The notes beneath the pieces are model-generated. The model had not been told where the DNA came from. It made no database searches and was given only the letters and a program-made list of their open reading frames with translations. This document shows positions 26,738 to 40,435 of a stretch of DNA of 64,000 nt, piece after piece. The translations under genes were made by a program, and so were the position numbers. How positions within the stretch are numbered: the first letter of the stretch is position 1; each line of letters starts with the position of its first letter. This stretch comes from Microvirga terrestris (GTDB lineage Bacteria > Pseudomonadota > Alphaproteobacteria > Rhizobiales > Beijerinckiaceae): assembly GCF_015694425.1 (NCBI RefSeq), contig NZ_JADQDN010000001.1, positions 310,001-374,000 of the forward strand. Reading direction: 5' to 3'.

Positions 26738-28021
26738 TTGCAGAATCCCAGCGTTCCCTATGCGCCTCTCGCCCGTCATGCCATGGCGTATATTCTGGCA
26801 GGTGGGCGCGGCAGCCGACTGATGGAACTGACCGACATTCGCGCCAAGCCCGCCGTCTACTTCGGGGGCAACACCAGAATCATCGATTTTGCACTCTCGA
26901 ACGCCCTGAATTCAGGGATCAGACGCATCGGAGTGGCAACACAGTACAAGGCCCATAGCCTCATTCGTCATCTCCAGCGGGGCTGGAACTACTTCCGCGC
27001 CGAGCGGAACGAGAGCTTCGACATTCTGCCGGCCAGCCAGCGTGTCTCGGAAACCATGTGGTACGAAGGCACGGCCGATGCGGTGTATCAGAACATCGAT
27101 ATCATCGCGAGCATCGACCCCGAGTACATCATCATCCTAGCCGGCGATCACATCTACAAGATGGATTACGAGCTCATGTTGCGCCAGCACGTCGACATGG
27201 GGGCCGATGTGACCGTCGGCTGCCTCGAGGTGCCGCGCATGGAAGCGACCGGCTTCGGCGTGATGGCCGTCGATGAGACGGATCGCATCATCTCCTTCCT
27301 TGAGAAGCCCGCCGACCCGCCCGGCATGCCGGACAATCCGGACAAGGCTCTGGCGAGCATGGGCATCTACGTCTTCAACACCCGTTTCCTGTTTGATCAG
27401 CTGAGACGCGACGCGGAGACACCCGGCTCGAACCGGGATTTCGGAAAGGACATCATACCCTATCTGGTCCAGCACGGAAAAGCCGTGGCTCACCGGTTCA
27501 CGCGATCCTGCGTCCGCTCCGGAGCGGAGGCTGGTGGGCCTGATGCAGAGGCCTACTGGCGGGATGTCGGGACCGTGGATGCGTATTGGGAGGCCAATAT
27601 CGACCTGACGGCGATCGTTCCCTCCCTCGATCTCTATGACCATGACTGGCCGATCTCGACCTTTACGGAAACATGGCCGCCAGCGAAATTCGTCCACGAC
27701 GAGGAGGGGCGCCGCGGTCATGCCATCAACTCGCTCGTTTCCAGCGGCTGCATCGTGTCAGGTGCGGCTCTCCGCCAGTCGCTCGTCTTTACAGGCGTGC
27801 ATCTCCATTCCTATGCCTCCGTCGAGGGAGCCGTTATTCTTCCCTTCGCGGACGTGGGAAAAGGTGCGCGGCTCAAGAACGTTGTCGTCGACCGGGGCGT
27901 ACGCATCCCCGATGGGCTCGTGGTGGGCGAGGATCCTGAACTCGACGCTCAGCGCTTCCGCCGCACCGAAAAGGGCATCAGCCTCATCACGAAGCCGATG
28001 ATCGAGAGATTGGCCGGATGA
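26738..28021 (+). CDS. glgC: Glucose-1-phosphate adenylyltransferase
   Basis: 427 residues. It makes ADP-glucose from ATP and glucose-1-phosphate, the committed step of bacterial glycogen synthesis. Visible motifs are the nucleotide loop [16 protein letters not shown], then [35 protein letters not shown] and FLEKPADP, ending in the C-terminal beta-helix ([13 protein letters not shown]). The likely start is TTG 26738 with GAGGA upstream; the next ATG (near 26783) would cut the family N-terminus. A TATAAT at 26700-26705 may be the -10. It overlaps glgA by four bases. Confidence 0.96.
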   Translation: MQNPSVPYAPLARHAMAYILAGGRGSRLMELTDIRAKPAVYFGGNTRIIDFALSNALNSGIRRIGVATQYKAHSLIRHLQRGWNYFRAERNESFDILPASQRVSETMWYEGTADAVYQNIDIIASIDPEYIIILAGDHIYKMDYELMLRQHVDMGADVTVGCLEVPRMEATGFGVMAVDETDRIISFLEKPADPPGMPDNPDKALASMGIYVFNTRFLFDQLRRDAETPGSNRDFGKDIIPYLVQHGKAVAHRFTRSCVRSGAEAGGPDAEAYWRDVGTVDAYWEANIDLTAIVPSLDLYDHDWPISTFTETWPPAKFVHDEEGRRGHAINSLVSSGCIVSGAALRQSLVFTGVHLHSYASVEGAVILPFADVGKGARLKNVVVDRGVRIPDGLVVGEDPELDAQRFRRTEKGISLITKPMIERLAG

Positions 28022-29466
28022 GGCCTCTGAACATTCTCTCCGTCACGTCAGAGATCTTTCCCATCATCAAGACAGGCGGACTGGCCGATGTCGCCGGGGC
28101 CCTTCCATCCGCCCTTGCGGCCGAGGGTGTGAGGGTCATCACGCTCGTTCCGGGATATCCGGCTGTGCTGAAGGCTCTAGAGGCCATGGAGGTCGTACAT
28201 CGTTATCTTAGCTTCTTTGGCGGAGCGGCAACTCTGCTGTCAGGAAGAGCAGGGGATCTGGACCTTTTCGTCATCGATGTCCCGCATCTCTTCGACAGGC
28301 CCGGGTCTCCCTACCTCGCGCCTGATGGCCGGGACTGGCCGGACAACGCGCGGCGCTTCGCGGCCCTCGCTCGGGCGGCGGCCGATATCGGACAGGGAGT
28401 GGCGCCGGGATTCGCGCCCGACGTAGTTCATGCCCATGACTGGCAGGCTGGGCTCGTGCCGATCTACCTGAGCCTCACGGAAGGCCCGCGCCCTGCAACG
28501 GTCATGACCATACACAACATCGCCTTTCAGGGCGTTTTTCCTCCACACCTGTTGTTCGAATTGGGATTGCCGGCCAGCACCTTCACCATCGACGGCGTCG
28601 AATATTATGGGCAGATCGGATTCCTGAAGGCCGGCTTGCAGCATGCGGATCGGATCACGACCGTTTCACCGACATATGCCAAGGAAATTCAGACGCCAGC
28701 GGGCGGAATGGGTCTCGATGGATTGCTGCGAGTTCGCTCGACTGTCGTGTCGGGCATTCTCAATGGCATCGATGACAAGGTCTGGGATTCTTCTGCGGAC
28801 ACGAACCTCGCGCAGAGTTACACTCGTGACGATCTCGATGTCCGGATAACCAACAAGCGAGCACTGCAAAAGCACTTGGGCTTGAGCCAGGATCCTGACG
28901 TGATGCTCTTCGGCGTCGTCAGCCGCCTGTCCGAGCAGAAAGGTCTCGACCTCGTGCTCGCCGGCTTGTCGAGACTTCTTGCCGGTGGCGCACAACTGAC
29001 ACTCCTGGGCTCTGGAGACAGAATCCTTGAAGACAGATTCCGGAGCGCCGGCCTCGCCCATCCTGGCCAAGTCGGTTGCTTCTTCGGTTATGACGAGGGG
29101 CTCGCTCACCTGATTCAGGGCGGCAGCGATGCCCTGCTCGTGCCGTCACGGTTTGAACCCTGTGGCCTGACTCAGTTGTGCGCCATGCGCTACGGGTGCG
29201 TGCCCATCGTGTCTCGGGTGGGTGGGCTGGCCGATACTGTGATCGATGCCAATGAGATGGCGGTCTCTGCCGGAGTCGCCACAGGTTTCCAGTTCGGGCC
29301 TGTCGCGCTCTCGCCGTTTACAGATGCTATCGACCGCGCGAAAGCTCTTTGGCGCGAAAGAGATGCATGGCGGCGCCTGCAGGGCAACGGCATGCGCGCG
29401 GATGTGAGTTGGCGTCGCCCCGCAAAGCAATATGCCCGCCTCTACGGGTCCTGCCTGTCGACATGA
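28018..29466 (+). CDS. glgA: Glycogen synthase (ADP-glucose, GT5), copy 1
   Basis: 482 residues. The ADP-glucose-binding [13 protein letters not shown] is near 18-30, HAHDWQAG near 140, and the retaining GT-B signature [12 protein letters not shown] near 378. It transfers glucose from ADP-glucose to the growing alpha-1,4 chain. Start ATG shares bases with the glgC stop (ATGA), so the two are coupled. It ends 21 bases from the convergent glgX. Confidence 0.95.
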   Translation: MRPLNILSVTSEIFPIIKTGGLADVAGALPSALAAEGVRVITLVPGYPAVLKALEAMEVVHRYLSFFGGAATLLSGRAGDLDLFVIDVPHLFDRPGSPYLAPDGRDWPDNARRFAALARAAADIGQGVAPGFAPDVVHAHDWQAGLVPIYLSLTEGPRPATVMTIHNIAFQGVFPPHLLFELGLPASTFTIDGVEYYGQIGFLKAGLQHADRITTVSPTYAKEIQTPAGGMGLDGLLRVRSTVVSGILNGIDDKVWDSSADTNLAQSYTRDDLDVRITNKRALQKHLGLSQDPDVMLFGVVSRLSEQKGLDLVLAGLSRLLAGGAQLTLLGSGDRILEDRFRSAGLAHPGQVGCFFGYDEGLAHLIQGGSDALLVPSRFEPCGLTQLCAMRYGCVPIVSRVGGLADTVIDANEMAVSAGVATGFQFGPVALSPFTDAIDRAKALWRERDAWRRLQGNGMRADVSWRRPAKQYARLYGSCLST

Positions 29467-29487
29467 GGCCGAAAAAGGAGCACGGTA

Positions 29488-31695
29488 TCAGGCGCTCCTC
29501 CGTTTTTCGGGTTTTGGCTGCTTGACTGGTTTCAGTTGGAACAGCAGCAGAGAATGAGCCGTGACCGAGTACACCTTGCCGAAACCGAACTCCGCCGGAG
29601 TGTCCAGATCCGGGTGGTTGGTATCGATGTGACACATCCAAGCCTCTCCGCCGACCACCTCCGGCAGGGTGCACTTCACCACATCATTATGGGCATTCAT
29701 GATCATGAGGAGAGTCACGTCCGTGCCTCGCCGGCGAATGCCGGTCGGTTGAGCACGACCATCCAGCAGGATGCTTATGCAGCGGGCGTTGGGATCCTCC
29801 CAGTTTTCAGGCGTCATCTCATCGCCCGCAGGAGTGAGCCACGTCACGTCTTTGACGTCGAGCTCCTCGTTGTAGATGCCGGAGAGAAAGCGCATGCGTC
29901 GCAGGATCGGCAGGTTCTGACGTAGCTGGATCAGCTTGCGTGTGAACTCGAGAAGTTCGATGCCATCCTGGTCGATGCCTTCCCAGTCGATCCAGGACAC
30001 CTCGTTATCCTGACAATAGGCATTGTTGTTGCCCTGCTGGGTATGGGCGAATTCGTCGCCTGCCAGCAGCATCGGCGTTCCTTGCGAGAAAAGCAGGGTG
30101 GCCAGCATGTTGCGGATCTGGCGCAAGCGCAGGGAGCGTATATCGGGATCTTCCGTCGGTCCTTCTACGCCATAGTTGAAGGAGAGGTTGTGATCGTGGC
30201 CATCCTTGTTGTCCTCTCCATTCGCCTCGTTGTGCTTCTCGTTATATGAGACGAGATCGTTCAGCGTGAAGCCGTCATGGGCTGTGACGAAGTTCACGGA
30301 AGCCCATGGTCGGCGCCCGCGCTTGTTGAAGATGTCCGCCGATGCCGTGAGACGGGCCGCAAGCTCCGGCAGCTTTCCTTCTTCGCCCTTCCAGTAGGCG
30401 CGCACCGTATCGCGATAGCGGTCGTTCCACTCGGCCCAGCCGGGTGAGAAGCGCCCGACCTGATAGCCACCGGGTCCGCAATCCCATGGTTCGGCAATCA
30501 GTTTGACCTGGCTGAGCGCCGGATCCTGGCGACAGGCGTCGAGGAAGCGGCCATCTTCCTCGAAGCCGTGCGGTTCACGGCCCAGGATCGTCGCGAGATC
30601 GAAGCGAAAGCCGTCGATCTGAACCTCTTGCGCCCAGTATCGCAAAGAATCCGTGACCATCTGGAGTACACGAGAGTGGCTGAGGTTCACGGTGTTCCCG
30701 GTTCCCGTATCGTTGATGTAGTAGCGTGGATCAGGGGCGAGGCGGTAATAGGAGGCGTTGTCGATGCCCCGGAAAGACAGGGTTGGCCCCAACTCATTGC
30801 CTTCGGCGGTATGGTTATAAACCACATCCAGGATCACCTCGATCCCGGCATCGTGGAGATGGCTCACCATCTCCTTCACTTCGTTGATGAAGGGTGTTGC
30901 GAGGTAGCGCGGCTGCGGCGCAAAGAAGCCGATCGAGTTGTAGCCCCAGTAGTTCTTCAGCTTCTTCTCGACCAAATAGCTGTCATCCACGAAAGCATGA
31001 ATTGGCAGCAGTTCGACTGCTGTGACGCCGAGATTCTTGATGTATTCGATCACCTCATGCTGCATGAGACCCGAGAACGTGCCACGAAACTCCTTTGGCA
31101 CCGCCGGATGCTGCATGGTGAAGCCGCGCAGATGGGTCTCGTAGATGATAGATCGCTCCCACGGGATCTGTGGCCGGCGTGCCCGCGCCCAGGTGAAAGC
31201 CGACTCGACAACTCGACATTTTTGCATGAAGGGCGCGCTGTCGCGTTTGTCGAAGGAGAGGTCGGCGTCAGGCGAGCCGAGAGTGTATCCAAACAGGGCC
31301 GGGTTCCACTTCAGGTCGCCGATGAGCTGCTTGGCATAGGGGTCGAGCAGGAGCTTGTTGGGATTGAATCGGTGGCCGGCCGTGGGTTCGTAGGGTCCAT
31401 GAACCCGGTAGCCATAGGTCGCTCCCGGCCGCGCGTCTGGCAGATAGCCGTGCCAGACCTCGTCGGTATATTCCGGGAGTTCGACCCGTTCGATTTCCCG
31501 CTCTCCGTCCTCGTCGAAGAGGCAAAGCTCAACCTTCGTGGCATTTGCGGAAAAGATCGCAAAATTCACACCCAACCCATCCCAGGTGGCTCCAAGGGGA
31601 TACGGAAGTCCTTCCCGGACGCGGGAGGTGCGCCGCACGTTCGGCGCGACGATCTGAGGCGGCGATTGCTCACGGGTATTGACTTTGTCATTCAT
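29488..31695 (-). CDS. glgX: Glycogen debranching enzyme GlgX
   Basis: 735 residues: an N-terminal CBM48-like domain (about 25-140), then a GH13 barrel. The nucleophile is in GFRFDLATIL, the acid in LIAEPWDCG and the third carboxylate in VTAHDGFTLND. It cleaves alpha-1,6 branches of limit dextrins, releasing maltooligosaccharides. Those are substrates for the MalQ and TreY activities encoded next in the same direction (gap 123 bases). Confidence 0.95.
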   Translation of the reverse strand: MNDKVNTREQSPPQIVAPNVRRTSRVREGLPYPLGATWDGLGVNFAIFSANATKVELCLFDEDGEREIERVELPEYTDEVWHGYLPDARPGATYGYRVHGPYEPTAGHRFNPNKLLLDPYAKQLIGDLKWNPALFGYTLGSPDADLSFDKRDSAPFMQKCRVVESAFTWARARRPQIPWERSIIYETHLRGFTMQHPAVPKEFRGTFSGLMQHEVIEYIKNLGVTAVELLPIHAFVDDSYLVEKKLKNYWGYNSIGFFAPQPRYLATPFINEVKEMVSHLHDAGIEVILDVVYNHTAEGNELGPTLSFRGIDNASYYRLAPDPRYYINDTGTGNTVNLSHSRVLQMVTDSLRYWAQEVQIDGFRFDLATILGREPHGFEEDGRFLDACRQDPALSQVKLIAEPWDCGPGGYQVGRFSPGWAEWNDRYRDTVRAYWKGEEGKLPELAARLTASADIFNKRGRRPWASVNFVTAHDGFTLNDLVSYNEKHNEANGEDNKDGHDHNLSFNYGVEGPTEDPDIRSLRLRQIRNMLATLLFSQGTPMLLAGDEFAHTQQGNNNAYCQDNEVSWIDWEGIDQDGIELLEFTRKLIQLRQNLPILRRMRFLSGIYNEELDVKDVTWLTPAGDEMTPENWEDPNARCISILLDGRAQPTGIRRRGTDVTLLMIMNAHNDVVKCTLPEVVGGEAWMCHIDTNHPDLDTPAEFGFGKVYSVTAHSLLLFQLKPVKQPKPEKRRSA

Positions 31696-31818
31696 TGGAA
31701 ATCTCGGAAGCCAAGCGAGGCAAAATGTCTGTGCTCGTCAACGCGCAAGCCCGCAGGAAGTCCCCGGCAAGCTGAACTATATGTTCAGCGTGTCATCCAC
31801 ACAGGAGAATTTTGTCCC

Positions 31819-34800
31819 TTATGAGGGGCCCCGCCTTAGAATGGCGAAGGGAATCTCCTTCATCAGATTGGAGACTTTTGCCCGATCTCGTTCGATGAGG
31901 ATCTCGTCTCCGGTTAACACATTCAGCCAAGTGCCCTGGGCGAGCTCAATGCTTGTGTCGCTCCAGATTGCGGCGTCGACGGATGGGTCATTGCTCTTGA
32001 TCAGGTTCGCCCAAAGACGCGGAACGACGATGGCAAGAGCATCGGTCCCATGCCGCCTGACATAAGACAGAAGATGGTCTGTGTGAGCACCTTCAACTTC
32101 GAGCGTCTGATAATCGCCTTCGGCATAGAGCGCCGGTGATTGGGCTCGGTCTTGCAGCAGAACAGCAATAATCCTCTGCTTGATCCGCCCATCGCTCCAA
32201 GTCCCCATCAAGGAGTTAAGTGTATCAGCCTTCTCCAGAGCCTTTGCCCGGGCCGTATAATCCACGGGACGCCGGTTGTCGGGATCGACCAGGGAGAAAT
32301 CCCAGAACTCCGTACCCTGGTAGATGTCAGGCACCCCCGGCAGGGTTAGCTTGAGAACCGTGCGGGTCAGCCCTTTCAGCATCCCCAATGTGGAGAGGCG
32401 CCGGATCAGGTCGCCGAAGCGTTCCAGGAACAGGCTCTTCGGGTCGAGTACAGCTCTCAGGAGTCCAAGAGCAGCATTCTCATAGGCTTCGTTCGGGGCA
32501 ACCCAATTCGTATGCCGCTTGGCTTCACGGAGCGCCTTGATGAGGTATCCTTCCATTCGCTCTTGGAACGAGGCCAATTCTTTGCGACCGGCTTTCTCCA
32601 TGATTTCCAGAGGCCATGCGCCGAGAAGGGCTTGGAGCAGGATGACCTGATCATTGGCATCCGGTGCAGGAATGCCGTCGATCTCAGATAGGTGGAGTGA
32701 TACTAACTCCTTCCAAACGCTTAGGGCATTCGCCCATTCTTCTGGCATCTCGGAGAGGGCGAGAAGTCGGGCGCGCGCATCCTCGCCGCGCTTCGTATCG
32801 TGCGTGGCGGTGCCGATCATGGCGTAAGGCCAGTTTCGGGCACGGTCCATGTTTGCCTGATGAAAGGCAGCTGGCGTCAGCCCGAAGTGACTAGGGTCGC
32901 CGCCAACCTCGTTCAAGGCGATCAGGCGTCCATAGCGGTAGAAGAGCGTGTCTTCCAGGCTCTTGGCCATGACCGGACCCGTGAGTTGCTGGAAACGGCG
33001 GCAGAAGCGGCGCACGTCTTCCGGATTGCTATCTTGAGACCGCCCGAGAAGAACAGAGGCGATAAAGTCATGCACGGTTTGATCGGGGAGGGTGCTGGAG
33101 GTCCTGGCAGCCTCAATCGTTTTCTCGATCAGCCGCACATCCTCGGCCGCAGGCTCACCGTCCTTCAGGTAACTGCGGTAGACAGGAAACGTGGCGACGA
33201 TCTCCACCAGAGCCTGACGCAGGGCAGACGTCGTGTAGTCGCGTGTGCGGCGGCTGGCATCGGCGATAGCCTTGATATCGGATACCAGAACTCCGAGTTC
33301 GCTGGCGAAATTCTTCTCCGTGATCTCGACCTTGGCTTCCTTAAGGAGATCTTCATATGAGCCCTGTAAGCCCGACGCCTCGCGGTAGATCTTCTCGAAG
33401 GCATCGCCTGCTCGTCCGTCCACCAGCACGCCGTCAACCAGATTGAGCGTGTCGTAGCCCGACGTTCCGGCCACGGGCCAGGGACGCAGCTCTTCGCCAG
33501 GCTCAAGGATTTTCTCGACCACCACATAGAAACCGGGACCAACCTTCTCTTGAAGGGCACGAGCGTAGCCCTCCGGATCGGCGAGACCGTCGATGTGGTC
33601 GATCCTGAGACCATGAACGAGCCCCTCGTTCACGAGGCGGAGGATCAGCTCATGGGTCTTCTCGAAGATGTGCGGGATTTCAACACGAATACCGGCCAGG
33701 GTATTAATGTCGAAGAACCGGCGATAGTTGATATCGCTGGATGCCACCCGCCAGTAGGAGAGGCGGTAGGCCTGCGCCTCCAGGAGGCGATGCAGGGCCT
33801 CGAAGCTCTCCGGATCGTCCGCGTTGCCGTTGATGGATGCGATGGCCCTGTCGATGGCTCTCTGCAGATCCGGCGAAGCAGCAACTACCTGTGCTAGATC
33901 ATGCTGCAACCCCTCTGCTTCCTTCGGAAGTGATGAGGAACTCTTGCTAGAGGCCTGCTCTCTCATGGCTCGCAAGCGCTCGGTGATACTCCGCAGCTTT
34001 CCAGCTTTGTCGGGATTGCTCAGCGATGCCAGCGCGTGGTCCAGGATCTCGGGATAAGTCGCGGGGCAGATTGGGAAGCGATGCTCCCAGTGCCACACGC
34101 TGAAAGAGCCATCCTCGGAATCGAATTTCAGCTGTAGTTCGCCCCTTTCGAGAACCTCGCCATAAAGGCCGCCCATTGACGGAACGATCAGCTTGCCGCC
34201 GGCTCCGGAGCGTTCCCAGTCGATGTCGAATGCATCGGCCACGGGGGAGAGACGCCCCCATTCCAGCACAGAGAGCCACCAGCCGTTGGACTGGCCACCG
34301 ACACCCATGTGGTTCGGCACGATATCGAGCACGAGTTTGAGGCCGTGCTCTTTGAGAGTCTCCGAGAAGCGGCGGAACTCGTCTTCTCCTCCGAGCTCCG
34401 GATTGATCACGGAATGGTCGACGATGTCATAACCGTGGGTGGACCCGGGAGCAGCCGCCTGGATGGGAGAGGAATAAACATGGCTGATGCCGAGTTTCGC
34501 CAGGTACGGCACGATCTTCACGGCATCGTCGAACGTGAAGTCCTTGTGAAATTGCAGGCGGTAAGTGGCCCGGGGCGGCGGAGCCGCGAGAACGCTCCTG
34601 CGGGTGCGCACGTCCCGGCCCTCTTCGGTGAGGGCGACGGAAAGCTTCGCCAGCAGGCTGCCGGGGGCCGCCATATCTTCAATTGTGTTCGACAGCCTAC
34701 GGCGCCAATTGGGATGACCGACATCCATGCCCGGCATGTTGGGCTGATTCAACTCGCCGGATGCGTCCTCGATCTGCACGGCCGTGAGTACCGAGGACGT

Positions 34801-36668
34801 GCGGGCGAGGTAACGGATGGTCGCATCCAGCGGCGGCTCCTCCGGTACCTGCGTTGAGGGCAGAAGGCCTTCCGCCGCAAGCGCCTCGACAAAATGGCCC
34901 TTGTCCATCTTGCGTGCGACACGCTCCCGATCAGAGGTCTTCCGGTCGAAGATGCCCAGCGTCTGGCGCAGGTCGACATCGAGGCTGCGCCACCACCCGG
35001 TGAAGGTCGGCAGGTCGTGGGTGGTAATCACGGCAAGAGCCGAACGCGGATACTGGTCCGGCTTCTTGAAGGCGGATTCACTCCGCTCGAAGGGGAGCAC
35101 CCTGTAGCTGAGGACACCGGATTCCATGATCGCGTCGGAAAAGCCTTCCGGAGCCGTGCCAAGGTCTTCCGCGATTACCAGACAACGGGCGCGGTGGCTC
35201 TCGATGCGCAACACCCCCATCATGGCCTCGAACGGGTAATCCACGTAGGCTCCCTGCGAGGCGGGAGCGCCGGACGGGATCAGGAAGAGACGCTGGAGCT
35301 GGAAGGCGTGGTCAATGCGGATCGCGCCAGCATGGCGCATATTGGACGAGACTAGATCGCGGAAGGCGGCAAGGCCCTGCTCCTCAAGGGTGAGCGGGTT
35401 GAATGGCGGTAGGCCCCAATCTTGTCCTTGTGGTCCGAGCGGATCCGGTGGTGCTCCGATGGATAATCCTGGCGCATAGCGTTCCGGTGTCGACCATATC
35501 TCGGATCCGCCGCCATCAGATCCAACGGCGAGGTCGCGGTAGAGTCCGATGGGAAGTCCGGCAGCGCGGGCCCGTTCGGCCGCCTGACCCAACTGCCAGT
35601 CGGTCTGCCATTGCAGCCAGGCGTGGAAGGCGACACTCTCCGCTTCCTGCGACCGGAAGTGTCTGACGTCGTCCGAACTGACAGATCGAAAGGCTTCGGG
35701 CCACTCACCGATCCAGGATCGTCCTTGCGCTCGGAAATGCTCGGAGAGCGCCTCGAAGGTGGCGTGCGCCTCCAGGGCCTCACCGCCCTCTTGGCGAAAC
35801 GCCTCGAAGGCAGCCTTGTCCCCAGAGGCTTGGAACCAGGACCAGAGTGCATCGAGGACGGGGCGCTTGATGGCCCAGACTGCGGCGTAATCGATAAGCG
35901 AGGCGCCACGCAGTTTGTCGAGATGCTGCTGCACGTCCGAATTCTCGAGCAGCCGCTGCGCGCCGCACGCCGCATAGCCTTCGACAATTGTTGGGTCGAT
36001 GTAGAGAGACTCGAGGAACAGGCGTGAGGATGGCGAATAGGGGGAGATCTTGGAGCGATCAGCTGCGAAGAGTGCGTGAACCGGACTGAGGCCCAGGAAC
36101 GCGCCACCAAAGCGGCCAACGGCTTCTGCGGTGAGAGCCACGTCCGAGTAATCTCCGATCCCGAGGTCGCGCTCTGAGCGCAAAGAATAGACCTGGGCCG
36201 TCAGCCCCCAAAGCCTTGTGTCCCCTTTCATGGCATCGGGCTCCCAGCACTTGCCAGGAGCGGCGATGATCGTCGTCTCATGATCGCCCAACCGAAGCCG
36301 GTGATAGCCCATCGCCAGGGAAGGGAGATCGAGGGTGCGGCTGGTTTGGGTGAGGCGGCCTTCGTGAGTGGTTCCACCTTCCTCAATCAGGGTCCATGCC
36401 GATGCACCGGTAGCGCTGCGCAATTTGCCTGTCGCAGGCACCTCGGCTTCCACTGTCAGGACTGCAGGCAGCGGGCCTGACTTCAACCGCTCCAGTCGCT
36501 CGAGACTCTCCTGCGCCTCTTTTATGGATGCGACGCCGATCCCAAGAGCGGCGAGCAGGGCTTCTCGCGTGTTGGAACTCGTCTCGACCCTCTTTCCGAA
36601 GGCATCGCTGTAGTCCGGGGAAATGCCGACGAGCGCGGCCATCCGCTCCAGCAGAGCGTCCAGCTTGC

Positions 36669-36672
<4 letters not shown>
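31819..36672 (-). CDS. treY: Fusion of 4-alpha-glucanotransferase (MalQ) and maltooligosyltrehalose synthase (TreY)
   Basis: One uninterrupted 1617-residue chain. Residues about 1-690 are MalQ-type GH77: IRIDHAF near 452, VIAEDLGT near 500, THDLPTF near 552. Residues about 702-1617 are TreY-type GH13: opening PRATYRLQFHKDF, GLRIDHIDGL near 1025, VVEKIL near 1050, and THDTKRGED near 1290. MalQ redistributes glucan chains; TreY converts the reducing end to a trehalose linkage. Both active sites look intact. The ATG at 36672 overlaps the treZ stop (ATGA), which fixes the start and couples it to the next enzyme of the pathway. Confidence 0.93.
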
Positions 36673-38489
<1,817 letters not shown>

Positions 38490-38522
38490 CTGAACTCCGG
38501 AAAACATGGGGAGGCACTTGCG

Positions 38523-38547
38523 AACGAACATTGCAGGGCAATGTTCC
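38523..38547 (-). promoter_or_regulatory. EcfG-type promoter candidate for treZ-treY
   Basis: On the minus strand GGAAC (38543-38547), 17 bases, then GTT (38523-38525) preceded by C, i.e. the full CGTT form. About 34 bases upstream of the treZ ATG. It is the best of three such sites in the window. Confidence 0.62.
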
Positions 38548-38654
38548 GGAGCAAAAGCAAAAACAGCCAAGCTGTTGCTGCAGGTCTTCCATCGAGCACC
38601 GTGCTTAGCCAAGCTGGCCGAAAGAGTTAATCAAAAATTTTGCAAATTTTCAGT

Positions 38655-38680
38655 GGAACCACACCCAGGGTGAGTGAGTT
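38655..38680 (+). promoter_or_regulatory. EcfG-type promoter candidate for the second glgA
   Basis: GGAAC (38655-38659), 18 bases, then GTT (38678-38680), 57 bases before the ATG at 38738. It points away from the treZ promoter, so the intergenic region would carry two divergent stress promoters. Confidence 0.5.
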
Positions 38681-38737
38681 AAAAGCCCGACTGCCTATGG
38701 CGCGGGGAGTCGATGGGGATCGCGCCTCTGAGCTAAT

Positions 38738-40264
38738 ATGCTGGACTCATCTCAACTGGACACTGTTTCAGGTGTCTCGACCTTGGCGCATGCCGAACTT
38801 CTGAACGGCTCCCAAGCTTCCGTTTCCATTAAGCGCCGTCAGTCAATTCTTTTCGTTACATCCGAGATCGCCGATTACATCAAGGCTGGCGGCCTGGGTG
38901 AAGTCTCGGCAGCGTTACCGCGCGCGCTTCGCCATCATTACGATGTACGCATTCTCATTCCAGGTTATCGTCAGGTTCTCTCACAGATCGGCGACCTGGA
39001 GGAGATCGCCCGTCTACCGGCTTCATTCGGCATACCGGCCTGCGGCCTTGGACGGGGAACGACTCAGGACGGCCTGACCGTCTATGTGCTTCTGTGCCCG
39101 GACCTCTACGACCGTGACGGGTCACCCTATGTCGACACCTTTGGTGCCGATTGGAGTGACAACGACATCCGCTTTGCGCGTCTCGGCTTGGCGGCGGCCG
39201 ACATCGCCTGCGGTAATAGCGATCCGTTATGGCGCGCCGATCTTCTGCACCTCAATGATTGGCCATCAGGACTTGCGTCAGCCTATCTTGCCTGGCGCGG
39301 GCAGCGCATCCCGACAATCCTGACAATTCACAATCTTGCCTATCAGGGGAACTTTGACCGCAATCGCTTGTCTCATCTCGGCATTCCCGATGCTGCCTTT
39401 CAGATGAACGGCGTCGAGTTTTACGGCAAGCTCTCATTCCTGAAGGCAGGCATATACTATTCTTCTCATATTACGACTGTGAGCTCCACCTATGCCCAGG
39501 AGATCACGCGACCTGAATTCGGGTGTGGTCTCGATGGCCTCCTCAGAACCCGCGCCGAGGAAGGGCGTCTCGACGGCATCATCAACGGCATCGATGCGAG
39601 TTGGGATCCGAGTACGGATCCTTACTTGGTCACCCGATTTTCCTCCGATAATTTCCGAGGCAAGCGTGCGAACGCCAATATTGTGCGCAAGAACTTCGGC
39701 CTTGACCTGTCCTCCGGGCCACTCTTTGCCGTGGTGTCGCGCCTCGTTCACCAGAAAGGTGTCGACCTTGCCATTTCGGCGGCGGAAACCATCGTTTCTC
39801 AAGGGGGACAGATCGCGGTCATCGGGCAGGGCGAGGCTCGGTTCGAGGCCGAACTGAAGGCTCTGTCGAGCCGCCATCCCGGTTCCGTCGGCGTCAAGAT
39901 TGGGTATGACGAGGGCGACGCCCGTCGCATGTATGCGGGCAGCGATTTTCTGCTCATGCCATCCCGGTTCGAGCCTTGCGGTCTCAGCCAGATGTACGCC
40001 CAGCGCTTTGGCTCCTTGCCGATCGCGCATAAGACAGGTGGATTGGCCGACACGATTGAGGACGGCGTCACCGGCTTCCTGTTCGGTGAGCCCTCGCTCA
40101 ACCGTTTCAAGGACGCGATTAGACGAGGTCTTGAAACATTCCGTTCTCGTTCACGCCTCACGAATATGCGTCGCGCTGCGATGAACAGGCCTCACGGTTG
40201 GGACCGTTCAGCTTCCCGCTATCACGAAGTCTACGAGCGAGCCTGCCAAGCGGCTCTGGTTTAA
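38738..40264 (+). CDS. glgA: Glycogen synthase (GT5), copy 2
   Basis: 508 residues, including about 30 non-conserved N-terminal residues before ILFVTSEIADYIKAGGLGEV. It keeps the GT5 features: KAGGLGEVSAALP in place of [17 protein letters not shown], and [13 protein letters not shown]. It is clearly diverged from the copy at 28018, so not a recent duplication. Its divergent arrangement with treZ and the stress-type promoter suggest a stress-induced glucan or maltooligosaccharide synthase supplying trehalose production. This role is inference. Confidence 0.93.
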   Translation: MLDSSQLDTVSGVSTLAHAELLNGSQASVSIKRRQSILFVTSEIADYIKAGGLGEVSAALPRALRHHYDVRILIPGYRQVLSQIGDLEEIARLPASFGIPACGLGRGTTQDGLTVYVLLCPDLYDRDGSPYVDTFGADWSDNDIRFARLGLAAADIACGNSDPLWRADLLHLNDWPSGLASAYLAWRGQRIPTILTIHNLAYQGNFDRNRLSHLGIPDAAFQMNGVEFYGKLSFLKAGIYYSSHITTVSSTYAQEITRPEFGCGLDGLLRTRAEEGRLDGIINGIDASWDPSTDPYLVTRFSSDNFRGKRANANIVRKNFGLDLSSGPLFAVVSRLVHQKGVDLAISAAETIVSQGGQIAVIGQGEARFEAELKALSSRHPGSVGVKIGYDEGDARRMYAGSDFLLMPSRFEPCGLSQMYAQRFGSLPIAHKTGGLADTIEDGVTGFLFGEPSLNRFKDAIRRGLETFRSRSRLTNMRRAAMNRPHGWDRSASRYHEVYERACQAALV

Positions 40265-40378
40265 TCACCCTAAAACCGATCTGAGTGTGCTCCGCTTTTA
40301 TGATCTGAATGTCATTCAACTCCTGGTGTCGGGTGATCAGGGCGGTGATGAGCAATCATCGTTATGATACCAGAAAGA

Positions 40379-40413
40379 AAAACCCCGTGGCTGGATCGCA
40401 GCCACGGGGTTTT
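40379..40413. terminator. Bidirectional intrinsic terminator
   Basis: A 15-bp perfect stem: AAAACCCCGTGGCTG (40379-40393) and CAGCCACGGGGTTTT (40399-40413) around loop GATCG. The right arm ends in a T run, and the left flank is A-rich so the minus strand also ends in T. It serves glgA copy 2 from the left and the repeat protein from the right. Confidence 0.92.
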
Positions 40414-40435
40414 GTTGAGGTTCGATCAGACTAGT

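Noticed and set aside
30568..31824. A 418-codon plus-strand frame opposite glgX
   Set aside because: Shadow frame; GH13 active-site motifs are on the minus strand.
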